Source: Thiotrichaceae bacterium UBA7359 (lineage in GTDB: Bacteria; Pseudomonadota; Gammaproteobacteria; Eutrophobiales; Eutrophobiaceae). Taken from it: a stretch of DNA of 9,913 bases. A program made the position numbers and the translations under genes. Location: the NCBI GenBank assembly GCA_905182825.1, contig CAJJDJ010000017.1, positions 1 through 9,913 on the forward strand, in the 5' to 3' direction. Shown piece by piece: positions 1 to 7,039 of the stretch. The notes under the pieces are model-generated. The model saw only the letters and a list, made by a program, of their open reading frames with translations, did not search any database and had not been told where the DNA came from. The stretch's first letter is position 1; each line of letters opens with the position of its first letter.

Positions 1-48
1 AATACGGCTTACTTTGATGTTGGTGTTACCTAACTTCGTGAATTCCAT
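1..48 (-). CDS. Aldo/keto reductase, N-terminal fragment (cut by window edge)
   Basis: Reading the minus strand from an ATG at 48-46 gives 16 codons, MEFTKLGNTNIKVSRI, with no stop before the window edge. This matches the usual opening of Tas-like aldo/keto reductases (M-[EQ]-[YF]-x-x-LG-x-[ST]-x-[IL]-x-VS-x-[IL]), the first beta hairpin that caps the TIM barrel. These enzymes use NADPH to reduce aldehydes or ketones, and the substrate cannot be told from this piece. The catalytic Asp-Tyr-Lys-His residues lie outside the window. A weak purine stretch (AGAGAG at 60-55 on the minus strand) could serve as ribosome binding site. The gene is divergent from pyrC with 66 bases between the starts. 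Only the opening motif supports the family call. Confidence 0.6.
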   Translation of the reverse strand, partial: MEFTKLGNTNIKVSRI

Positions 49-114
49 ATTGTGCTCTCTTTATAAAGTGTGTAGATACCTTTCATCTTTAATATGTAAT
101 AATTTCGTTTATAT

Positions 115-1149
115 ATGCAAACGATAACCATAATAAAACCTGACGATTTCCACCTTCACCTACGTGATGGTATTGCATTATCCAATGTGGTTAATCATAC
201 CGCAGCGCAATTTTCGCGCGCTATAGTCATGCCTAATCTTAAATCGCCTGTGGTTAATACAGAAATGGCACTGGCTTACAAGGAACGTATCTTACAGTGT
301 GTTGATGAAAAATATAATTTTGAACCACTGATGACCTTATACCTCACAGATAACACCTCGGTAAGTACGATAAAGACAGCAGCAGAGTCGAATATCATTA
401 AGGCATTAAAATATTATCCTGCCGGTGCGACGACCAATTCAGATCAAGGTGTAACGGACATAAAGAAGACCTATGCGGTCCTTAATGTCATGATGGAAGA
501 TAGCATGCCACTGTTAGTTCACGGTGAAGTAACAGGTGATGATGTCGACATGTTTGACCGTGAAGCCGTTTTTATAGATAAGGTGTTAACACCCTTGGTA
601 AGAGATTTTCCTGAACTCAAGATAGTCTTTGAGCATATCACTACACGTGCCGCGGTAGATTTTGTTATGGGGTCAAGTGATAAGATCGGAGCAACGATCA
701 CACCTCAACACATACTATTAAATAGAAATGATTTATTTAAAGGTGGCTTGCAACCACATCATTATTGCCTGCCCATATTAAAGGCAGAAGATGATCGTCA
801 AGCTGTATCGGAAGCGGCAACAAGTGGTAACCCGAAATTTTTCCTTGGTACCGATAGCGCGCCACATGCACGAAGTACGAAAGAATCTAGTTGCGGTTGT
901 GCCGGTATTTATTCTGCGTTTAACGCACTAGAGATATACGTCGAGGCATTTGACAGTTTAGGAAAACTAGACAAATTCGAAGCCTTCGCCAGCCAATATG
1001 GTGCAGACTATTACGACTTACCACAAAATATTGAACAAATGACCTTAATTAAAAAAGAACAAGACATCCCCGATTTATTTCCATTTGGTGATGATGAAAT
1101 AGTTCCTTTTCGCGCCGGAGGGACATGTTCATGGCAACTGAAGAAATAG
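115..1149 (+). CDS. pyrC: Dihydroorotase (class II, PyrC)
   Basis: PyrC catalyses the reversible cyclisation of N-carbamoyl-aspartate to dihydroorotate, the third step of de novo pyrimidine synthesis, in the cytosol. The 344-aa length is close to E. coli PyrC (348 aa). The binuclear zinc site is complete: HLH at residues 13 and 15, the lysine expected to be carboxylated at K99 in KYYPAGATTNSDQGV, H136 in LVHGEV, H174 in FEHITT, and the catalytic aspartate D247 in GTDSAPH. All sit three residues earlier than in E. coli. The start at 115 is fixed by the conserved IKPDDFHLHLRDG beginning at residue 7. No Shine-Dalgarno sequence is visible upstream (AATTTCGTTTATAT). The 3' end overlaps rnt, whose ribosome binding site lies inside pyrC, so the two are probably co-transcribed. 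The pyrC-rnt pairing is also found in Pseudomonas. Confidence 0.97.
   Translation: MQTITIIKPDDFHLHLRDGIALSNVVNHTAAQFSRAIVMPNLKSPVVNTEMALAYKERILQCVDEKYNFEPLMTLYLTDNTSVSTIKTAAESNIIKALKYYPAGATTNSDQGVTDIKKTYAVLNVMMEDSMPLLVHGEVTGDDVDMFDREAVFIDKVLTPLVRDFPELKIVFEHITTRAAVDFVMGSSDKIGATITPQHILLNRNDLFKGGLQPHHYCLPILKAEDDRQAVSEAATSGNPKFFLGTDSAPHARSTKESSCGCAGIYSAFNALEIYVEAFDSLGKLDKFEAFASQYGADYYDLPQNIEQMTLIKKEQDIPDLFPFGDDEIVPFRAGGTCSWQLKK
1117..1122 (+). promoter_or_regulatory. Strong Shine-Dalgarno for rnt, inside the pyrC coding end
   Basis: GGAGGG lies within the last codons of pyrC. It is only 2 bases from the ATG at 1125 but 8 bases from the in-frame ATG at 1131. The second spacing is normal for a bacterial start, so this site picks 1131 as the rnt start. 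Confidence 0.75.
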
Positions 1150-1784
1150 TAGAAGCAACGACTAAAGAAAAATCTGCTGTTGCAAAACGCTTTCGTGGGT
1201 TTTTGCCCATTATTGTTGATGTAGAAACAGCTGGTTTTAATTCAGCTACCGATGCGCTATTAGAAATCGCAGCTGTAACAGTGACTGTAAATGAAGAACA
1301 CCAATGGTGTATTGATGAAGTCGTCTCCAAACATGTAAATCCTTTCGAAGGTGCTAATCTTGATCAGGCTTCACTGGACTTTATTGGTGTTGACCCTAAT
1401 CATCCTTTTCGCAAACAGATCGCTGTTAGCGAAACTGAGGCCCTACATGAAGTGTTCAAACCGGTACGAAAAAAAATAAAAGAACATAAATGCAGTCGCG
1501 CCATATTAGTTGGGCATAACGCTTCATTCGACCTTGGCTTTCTAAATGCTGCTGTTGAGCGTACACAGATCAAGCGTAACCCATTCCATCCCTTCAGTAC
1601 CTTCGATACCGCAACTTTAGCGGGTCTTGCCTATGGACAAACAGTATTAGCACGCGCAGCAGAAGAAGCAGGATTGAAATGGGATACCAAAGAAGCGCAC
1701 TCTGCACGTTATGATGCAGAACAAACTGCATTATTGTTTTGTGAGATTGTTAATCGATGGAATGAATATTCTGGAGTCTTCTAA
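1131..1784 (+). CDS. rnt: Ribonuclease T (DEDDh 3'-5' exonuclease)
   Basis: RNase T trims 3' ends of tRNA and other stable RNAs and removes the 3' terminal AMP of tRNA-CCA; it works as a homodimer. The DEDDh exonuclease signature is complete, in numbering from 1131: D30 and E32 in VDVETAGFN (Exo I), D134 in GHNASFD (Exo II), and H190 with D195 in AHSARYDAEQTA (Exo III). The family hallmark RNPFHPFSTFDTATLAGLA is present. The product is 217 aa, against 215 in E. coli. An in-frame ATG at 1125 would add two residues, but the GGAGGG at 1117-1122 is correctly spaced only for 1131. The gene overlaps pyrC by 19 bases in another frame, which suggests translational coupling. The N-terminal ~20 residues before RFRGFLP are Lys/Glu/Ala-rich and not conserved. 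Confidence 0.96.
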   Translation: MATEEIVEATTKEKSAVAKRFRGFLPIIVDVETAGFNSATDALLEIAAVTVTVNEEHQWCIDEVVSKHVNPFEGANLDQASLDFIGVDPNHPFRKQIAVSETEALHEVFKPVRKKIKEHKCSRAILVGHNASFDLGFLNAAVERTQIKRNPFHPFSTFDTATLAGLAYGQTVLARAAEEAGLKWDTKEAHSARYDAEQTALLFCEIVNRWNEYSGVF

Positions 1785-1793
1785 ATAAAGAAA

Positions 1794-1916
1794 ATGAATA
1801 GACGTGAATATTTTAAATGGCTAGCTACGGATAACCAATATTCAATTGATTATCATATTGAAAAATATAAAACTAAGACAGATAAAAATACAGGCTCGAC
1901 TGGTTACTGGGTATAG
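1794..1916 (+). CDS. Doubtful 40-codon ORF between rnt and mtaD
   Basis: An ATG nine bases after the rnt stop opens a 40-codon frame ending at TAG 1914-1916. The peptide begins MNRREYFKWLATDNQ and ends TGSTGYWV. I recognise no family. The NRREYFKWLA opening resembles the twin-arginine start of Tat signal peptides (RRxFxK), but no hydrophobic stretch follows, so it is not a working signal as it stands. There is no clear Shine-Dalgarno sequence (AAATAAAGAAA upstream). It fills nearly all of the 140-bp spacer between the convergent genes rnt and mtaD, so it may be chance, or a remnant of a lost gene. Confidence 0.2.
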   Translation: MNRREYFKWLATDNQYSIDYHIEKYKTKTDKNTGSTGYWV

Positions 1917-1924
1917 GTACTAAT

Positions 1925-3250
1925 TTAAGTTTTTTCAAACCTAGGTTTTATTTTCTTTTCCCAGTTTTTTGCTTTCTCCATCAATCGAGAATATTCCATC
2001 GTCGTTAATTCTCTTTTCTTCAAAACTTGATTGCCAGCTATCCAGACATCACTGACTTGTTCTCGATTGCCGGCGTAGATGATTTGCGATAGCGGTTCGT
2101 ATAAGGGAGCGGTTTCTAATTGATTTAGATTGATAGCCACGATGTCGGCTTGCTTGCCTTTTTTTAATGAACCGATTGATTCATGTAGACCGAGCGCCTT
2201 TGCGCCATTGAGTGTGGCCATCTTTAATGTGGTATGTGCATCTAGGACGGTGCTGTCTTTGGCGACGGCCTTGGCGACGATGGCTGCGGTGCGCATTTCA
2301 CCGAACATGTCTAAGTCATTATTACTGGCTGTGCCATCGGTGCCGATGCAGACGTTTATACCTGCGTTGTGTAATTGTGCAGCCGGGCAAAAGCCACTGG
2401 CGAGTTTTAGGTTTGATTCTGGGCAATGGGCAACACTCACACCGAACTTGGCTAGTTCTGCTATCTCAGTTTGTTCTAATTGCGTCATATGTACTGCCAA
2501 CATGCGAGGACTGATGACACCAAGATCTATTAAGCGTTGTAGAGGACGTTTACCGTAATGTTCGATACTTTGTTCTATTTCAAGTGCAGTTTCATGGACA
2601 TGCATATGAATCGGGATGTCAAGTTCTTCTGCTAGCATATTAATACGCTTTAGTGATTCGTCCGAAACAGTGTAGGGCGCATGTGGCGCAAAAGCCGTAT
2701 TTACTAAAGGGTTATGTCGATAGGTGTCGTGAACTTGCTCGCCCTTAAGAAGATATTCATCAGGATTATTCGCCCATGAGGTTGGGAAATCTATTAGGAT
2801 TAAGCCAACAACTACACGCATACCGACATTTGCACAAACTTCTGCTGTTTGGTCAGGAAAAAAATACATATCGTTGAAACAAGTAGTGCCGCCACGGATC
2901 ATTTCAGCTACGGCGATTTCTGTACCGTCTTTAACAAATTTAGAATTAACCCATTTTTGTTCAGCAGGCCAGATATGTTCATTGAGCCATTCTATTAAAG
3001 GCAGGTCATTAGCTAACCCGCGTAACAGAGTCATCGCTGAATGTGTATGTGCGTTGATCAAGCCAGGAATGAGTGCGTGTTGATCCAGATGATGTTCTTT
3101 CATTGCAGAAAATTTATTACGTGCATCATCAGATGGAAGTATGCCTTCGATCTTATCGTCTTTGATCGCAATTGAATGATTTTCATAGACGGTATTTGTC
3201 GGTTCTATCGGTATAATCCATCTTGCATGAATTAAGGTATCAACTTTCAT
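1925..3250 (-). CDS. mtaD: 5-methylthioadenosine/S-adenosylhomocysteine deaminase (MtaD family)
   Basis: This is a 441-aa metal-dependent amidohydrolase of the TrzA/AtzB/MtaD group, which deaminates methylthioadenosine and S-adenosylhomocysteine to their inosine forms. The metal site is complete: H68 and H70 in NAHTHS, H217 and the catalytic glutamate E220 in HMHVHET, the conserved histidine H254 in AVHM, and D305 in IGTDGTASNND. The N-terminal HARWIIPIEP and C-terminal GKQADIVAI strands form the usual composite beta sandwich. It lies head to head with mtnA. In P. aeruginosa a close relative next to mtnA (PA3170) was shown to be an MTA deaminase, so MTA is the most likely substrate. S-adenosylhomocysteine, or adenosine-like compounds, remain possible. 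The only ribosome binding site visible, AAGGA at 3268-3264, is an unusually long 13 bases from the ATG. Confidence 0.88.
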   Translation of the reverse strand: MKVDTLIHARWIIPIEPTNTVYENHSIAIKDDKIEGILPSDDARNKFSAMKEHHLDQHALIPGLINAHTHSAMTLLRGLANDLPLIEWLNEHIWPAEQKWVNSKFVKDGTEIAVAEMIRGGTTCFNDMYFFPDQTAEVCANVGMRVVVGLILIDFPTSWANNPDEYLLKGEQVHDTYRHNPLVNTAFAPHAPYTVSDESLKRINMLAEELDIPIHMHVHETALEIEQSIEHYGKRPLQRLIDLGVISPRMLAVHMTQLEQTEIAELAKFGVSVAHCPESNLKLASGFCPAAQLHNAGINVCIGTDGTASNNDLDMFGEMRTAAIVAKAVAKDSTVLDAHTTLKMATLNGAKALGLHESIGSLKKGKQADIVAINLNQLETAPLYEPLSQIIYAGNREQVSDVWIAGNQVLKKRELTTMEYSRLMEKAKNWEKKIKPRFEKT

Positions 3251-3263
3251 CTTAAAAAAGGTA

Positions 3264-3268
3264 TCCTT
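3264..3268 (-). promoter_or_regulatory. Distant Shine-Dalgarno candidate for mtaD
   Basis: On the minus strand AAGGA is followed by 13 bases (TACCTTTTTTAAG) before the ATG of mtaD, longer than the usual 5-10. The AAGG can pair with CCTT across a 3-base loop (AAGG-ATA-CCTT), which would hide the site weakly. Confidence 0.35.
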
Positions 3269-3278
3269 GGTTTTTTAC

Positions 3279-3284
3279 TATAAT
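3279..3284 (+). promoter_or_regulatory. Consensus -10 hexamer of the presumed mtnA promoter
   Basis: TATAAT matches the sigma-70 -10 consensus exactly and lies 30 bases before the mtnA TTG start, in the 58-bp divergent region. The matching -35 position (about 3256-3261, AAAAAG) does not resemble TTGACA, so the promoter may be activator-dependent or the hexamer may be chance in AT-rich DNA. The expected transcript start is near 3291, giving a leader of about 18 bases. Confidence 0.4.
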
Positions 3285-3295
3285 AAGTCATTAAC

Positions 3296-3299
3296 AGGA
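3296..3299 (+). promoter_or_regulatory. Shine-Dalgarno for the TTG start of mtnA
   Basis: AGGA ends 9 bases before the TTG at 3309-3311. An in-frame TAA at 3300-3302 rules out any start further upstream, so this site and the stop together place the mtnA start. Confidence 0.6.
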
Positions 3300-3308
3300 T
3301 AAAACGAA

Positions 3309-4364
3309 TTGGACGACGAAAATCTAGAATTCTCAGTTGAAGCATATTCCGCCGTGAGTTGGAATGCAGGGATGTTAACCTTACTAGATCAGAGAAAACT
3401 ACCAAAAGAGATAAATTATCTTGATTATGATTCAGCAATTGCTGTCGCGGTAGCGATTAAAGATATGGTTGTTCGAGGAGCACCAGCAATTGGTATTGCT
3501 GGTGCCTATGCAGTTGTATTAGCAGCACGATCGGCTTGGCAAGAGGCAGAGGAATCATGGCGAGAAAAAATAGAAGGTGATATTCATAAACTTGCCACGG
3601 CGAGACCTACAGCAGTTAACTTGAATTGGGCTATTGCTGAAATGAGGAAACTCTTTGATTCGATTGAAGGAGAACCAGAAACAGCTTTACTAGAGTTAGC
3701 TCAGCGAATTCATTCAAAGGATATAGCCGCAAATCATGAGATGGGACGTTTGGGTGCCGAGTTAATCACGGCTAATAGCCAGATAATCACACATTGTAAC
3801 GCAGGTGCATTGGCTACGGGTGGTTATGGTACTGCGTTGGGTGTTATTAAAACGGCATTTAAAAATGGGTCAATCAAAAATGTATTTTCATCGGAAACTA
3901 GGCCTTGGTTTCAGGGTGCACGCCTGACTAGTTGGGAATTGCAGCAGGCGCAAATTCCGGTAACTGTAGTGATTGATTCTGCTATTGCAAGTGTGATGAT
4001 AAATAACAAAATAGCTTGGTTAATAGTCGGATCAGATCGAATTGCTGCGAATGGTGATGTTGCAAATAAGATTGGCACCTATTGCCATGCGATTTCAGCT
4101 TATTACCACGGGGTAAAAGTGATGATTGTAGCACCATCATCGACTGTTGATATGGAAGTTGAATCTGGCGCGTATATTCCGATTGAAAATCGTGGGAAAG
4201 AAGAAGTGACTAATTTTAAGACAACACGAATAGCTCCAAATGATATCGAGGCTATTAACCCTGGGTTTGATATTACCCCAGCAAAATTGATCGATGTCAT
4301 CGTTACAGAAAAAGGGATCGTCCATAATCCAGATACAAAAAAAATGCTTGCATTATTCGGGTAG
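3309..4364 (+). CDS. mtnA: S-methyl-5-thioribose-1-phosphate isomerase (MtnA)
   Basis: MtnA converts methylthioribose-1-phosphate to methylthioribulose-1-phosphate in methionine salvage. It belongs to the eIF-2B alpha/beta/delta-like superfamily, so older annotations call it a translation initiation factor subunit. The product is 351 aa. Visible signatures are SWN...LTLLDQRKLP near the N-terminus, VRGAPAIGIAGAYA from about residue 55, the catalytic cysteine C163 in THCNAGALATGGYGTALG, ETRPWFQGARLTSWEL, and the catalytic aspartate D243 in VGSDRIAANGDVANKIGTY. The start is TTG: an in-frame stop lies three codons upstream, and the next downstream ATG (3372) would remove the conserved first strand. 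It is divergent from mtaD, which supports joint work in methylthioadenosine salvage. Enzymes for the later salvage steps are not in the window. Confidence 0.95.
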   Translation: MDDENLEFSVEAYSAVSWNAGMLTLLDQRKLPKEINYLDYDSAIAVAVAIKDMVVRGAPAIGIAGAYAVVLAARSAWQEAEESWREKIEGDIHKLATARPTAVNLNWAIAEMRKLFDSIEGEPETALLELAQRIHSKDIAANHEMGRLGAELITANSQIITHCNAGALATGGYGTALGVIKTAFKNGSIKNVFSSETRPWFQGARLTSWELQQAQIPVTVVIDSAIASVMINNKIAWLIVGSDRIAANGDVANKIGTYCHAISAYYHGVKVMIVAPSSTVDMEVESGAYIPIENRGKEEVTNFKTTRIAPNDIEAINPGFDITPAKLIDVIVTEKGIVHNPDTKKMLALFG

Positions 4365-4399
4365 TTAATATTTGGAGATACTTAATAAAAAGTAAAATT

Positions 4400-4427
4400 T
4401 TGGTAGGGTAAATGGCTGAATTATGTT
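4400..4427 (+). promoter_or_regulatory. Possible gyrA promoter
   Basis: TTGGTA (4400-4405) and TATGTT (4422-4427) are separated by 16 bases and make a fair sigma-70 match in the 128-bp mtnA-gyrA spacer. Transcription would start near 4434, giving a leader of about 59 bases. The spacer is very AT-rich, so other hexamers can be proposed. No hairpin terminator for mtnA is evident in it. Confidence 0.35.
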
Positions 4428-4492
4428 AAGATTTAGATATATAAAGTAATTACAAAATAAAGCTCTTTCACATCTTCTAGCAACAATAAATT

Positions 4493-7039
4493 ATGTCAGA
4501 TACTGATTTCGCACTTGCACTTTCGCCTATCAATATAGAAGACGAAATGCGTCAATCCTATATGGACTACGCTATGAGTGTCATCGTCGGTCGGGCGTTA
4601 CCTGATGTTCGTGATGGCCTCAAACCGGTACATAGACGTGTTTTGTTTGCGATGAAAGAAATGGGTAATGACTATAACAAGCCCTATAAAAAATCAGCTC
4701 GTGTTGTGGGTGATGTCATTGGTAAATATCATCCACATGGTGATACTGCTGTCTACGATACGATGGTTCGCATGGCTCAGCCATTTTCCTTGCGCTATGT
4801 ATTGGTAGATGGACAAGGTAATTTCGGTTCTGTTGACGGCGATTCTCCTGCGGCAATGCGATATACCGAGGTACGTATGTCACGAATTGCGCATGAAATT
4901 TTAGAAGATCTTGATAAAGAGACGGTCGATTTTTCTCCAAACTATGATGGTTCTGAGTATGAACCCGTAGTTATGCCGACCCGCATCCCAAATTTACTCA
5001 TAAATGGTTCTAGTGGTATCGCCGTTGGTATGGCGACAAATATCCCACCGCATAACCTGACCGAAGTTGTTTCCGCCTGTTTGGCGTTGATTGAAAATCC
5101 AGAATTAACCATTCCCGAATTGATGAAGTATATTCCAGGTCCTGATTTTCCAACAGCAGCTATTATTAATGGTTCTTCGGGGATTAGAGAAGCTTATGAA
5201 ACAGGTCGTGGTCGCATCTATGTTCGGGCGCGTGCTGAGATTGAAGAGAATGATTCAGGTAGTAAAATAATAATTCACGAGCTTCCTTATCAAGTGAATA
5301 AGGCCCGATTAGTAGAAAAGATAGCTGAGCTGGTCAAGGATAAAAAGGTGACCGGTATACGTGAACTACGTGATGAATCTGATAAGGATGGTATGCGTGT
5401 TGTCATTGAATTACGTCGTGGCGAAGTCGCAGAAGTCATCCTGAATAATTTGTACAAGTTTACTCAGATGCAATCTGTATTTGGTATTAATATCGTTGCA
5501 TTAGCTGACAATAGACCACGATTAATGAACTTGAAGGATTTACTTGAAGCGTTTATTAGTCACCGTCGCGAAGTAGTTACTCGTCGTAGTCTTTTTGAAT
5601 TACGTAAAGCAAGAGCACGTGCTCATGTATTAGAAGGGCTTGCGGTTGCCTTAGCTAATATCGATCCGGTCATTTTCCTAATTAAAAAATCTGCTAGTCC
5701 AATTGAAGCTAAAACTAATCTTTTAGCGGAAACATGGGAATCGGGTGCTGTTGTTCAAATGTTAAAAAGTGCTGGCGCCGGTGCTTCAAGACCAGACAAC
5801 TTATCTAAAGAATATGGTCTTGCTGAGGCTGGTTATCGTCTCTCTCCGGTTCAGGCGCAAGCTATTCTCGAGTTGCGTTTACAAAAATTAACCGGTCTTG
5901 AAAAAGATAAAATTCTAAAAGAGTATGGAGAGTTATTAGAGGTCATTGCAGACTTGTTGGATATTCTTTCTCGGCCCGATCGTCTAATGACTGTCATACG
6001 AGATGAATTGAAAAACATTTATGAACGCTATGGCGATGAAAGAAGAACAGAAATTGTTCATACTCAGGAAGATCTGAGAATGGAAGATCTCATAACGGAA
6101 GAAGATGTCGTCGTTACTCTCTCTCATGCGGGATATGCTAAATCACAACCAATAGATACTTATCGTTCACAAAAACGTGGTGGGCGTGGAAAATCAGCAA
6201 CATCAATCAAAGACGAAGATTTTATAGATAAATTATTCGTGGCAAGCACACATGACACGATTTTGTGCTTTTCTAATCGTGGAAAAGTCTATTGGCTTAA
6301 GGTCTATGATTTACCACAAGCTAGCCGTACAGCGCGTGGCAAACCGATTATTAATTTATTACCCCTGGAAGTTGGCGAGCAGATTAATGCTATATTACCA
6401 ATTCGGGAATATGAAGAGAATAAGTTTATCTTCATGGCAACGGCAAATGGTACGGTCAAGAAAACTTCACTAGTCGAATTTTCGAGAGTACGTTCAAATG
6501 GCAAACGTGCAATAGATTTAGATGAGGGCAACAAGCTTATTGGTGTTGAGATTACTGATGGGCAACACGATATCATGCTTTTTAATAATACAGGTAAGGT
6601 TGTCCGTTTCCCAGAAAATCATGTTCGTGCAACAGGCAGAACTGCTAAAGGAGTTCGTGGAATTCGTCTGAGTAAAGATCAAAATGTTATTTCTTTGATT
6701 ATTGTTGAAAATAAAGAAGGAACTATTCTAACGGCGACAGAAAATGGCTATGGAAAACGTACCGCGATTAAGGACTATCCTCAGAAGTCACGCGGCGGTA
6801 TAGGTGTTATTTCCATTCAAATATCTGAACGTAATGGAAATGTTGTCGGAGCTGTGACAGTCGATAATGATGATCAGATTATGTTGATTAGTGATCAAGG
6901 TACATTAATAAGAACACCTGTTAAAGATATCTCCGTTTTTGGCCGTAATACGCAAGGTGTAAGGTTAGTTAATTTGACTGAAACAGAACATTTGGCTGGC
7001 CTTGAGCGAATTGTTGAATATGAAGAAGAAGAACAATAA
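4493..7039 (+). CDS. gyrA: DNA gyrase subunit A
   Basis: GyrA is the DNA-cleaving subunit of the A2B2 gyrase, which introduces negative supercoils using ATP. At 848 aa it is slightly shorter than E. coli GyrA (875 aa). The N-terminal breakage-reunion domain holds YAMSVIVGRALPDVRDGLKPVHRR, the quinolone-resistance region around HPHGDTAVYD (T85 and D89, equal to E. coli S83 and D87), and the catalytic tyrosine Y124 in AAMRYTE. The GyrA box is QKRGGRG at 560-566, the same position as in E. coli, and opens the C-terminal beta-pinwheel that wraps DNA. The repeated blades can be followed by the GKV / GTVKKT / GKVVRF / GYGKRT / GTLIRT strands. The tail is acidic (EYEEEEQ). The ATG aligns with the E. 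coli start (plus two residues), but no Shine-Dalgarno sequence is visible upstream. Confidence 0.98.
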   Translation: MSDTDFALALSPINIEDEMRQSYMDYAMSVIVGRALPDVRDGLKPVHRRVLFAMKEMGNDYNKPYKKSARVVGDVIGKYHPHGDTAVYDTMVRMAQPFSLRYVLVDGQGNFGSVDGDSPAAMRYTEVRMSRIAHEILEDLDKETVDFSPNYDGSEYEPVVMPTRIPNLLINGSSGIAVGMATNIPPHNLTEVVSACLALIENPELTIPELMKYIPGPDFPTAAIINGSSGIREAYETGRGRIYVRARAEIEENDSGSKIIIHELPYQVNKARLVEKIAELVKDKKVTGIRELRDESDKDGMRVVIELRRGEVAEVILNNLYKFTQMQSVFGINIVALADNRPRLMNLKDLLEAFISHRREVVTRRSLFELRKARARAHVLEGLAVALANIDPVIFLIKKSASPIEAKTNLLAETWESGAVVQMLKSAGAGASRPDNLSKEYGLAEAGYRLSPVQAQAILELRLQKLTGLEKDKILKEYGELLEVIADLLDILSRPDRLMTVIRDELKNIYERYGDERRTEIVHTQEDLRMEDLITEEDVVVTLSHAGYAKSQPIDTYRSQKRGGRGKSATSIKDEDFIDKLFVASTHDTILCFSNRGKVYWLKVYDLPQASRTARGKPIINLLPLEVGEQINAILPIREYEENKFIFMATANGTVKKTSLVEFSRVRSNGKRAIDLDEGNKLIGVEITDGQHDIMLFNNTGKVVRFPENHVRATGRTAKGVRGIRLSKDQNVISLIIVENKEGTILTATENGYGKRTAIKDYPQKSRGGIGVISIQISERNGNVVGAVTVDNDDQIMLISDQGTLIRTPVKDISVFGRNTQGVRLVNLTETEHLAGLERIVEYEEEEQ

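Noticed and set aside
62..67. TATAAA as a -10 element for pyrC
   Set aside because: No -35 partner at a suitable distance, and it would lie within the 5' region of the divergent reductase gene; cannot be told from AT-rich background.
1049..1330. 93-codon open frame on the minus strand across the pyrC-rnt junction
   Set aside because: Antisense shadow of two well-supported genes; low-complexity Ser/Thr/Val composition typical of such shadows.
2130..2558. 142-codon open frame on the plus strand opposite mtaD
   Set aside because: It lies wholly antisense to a gene with a complete metal site and conserved motifs, and its protein has no recognisable features.
6304..6576. 90-codon open frame antisense to the gyrA C-terminal domain
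   Set aside because: Covered by the intact gyrA frame, with no ribosome binding site or known motif.
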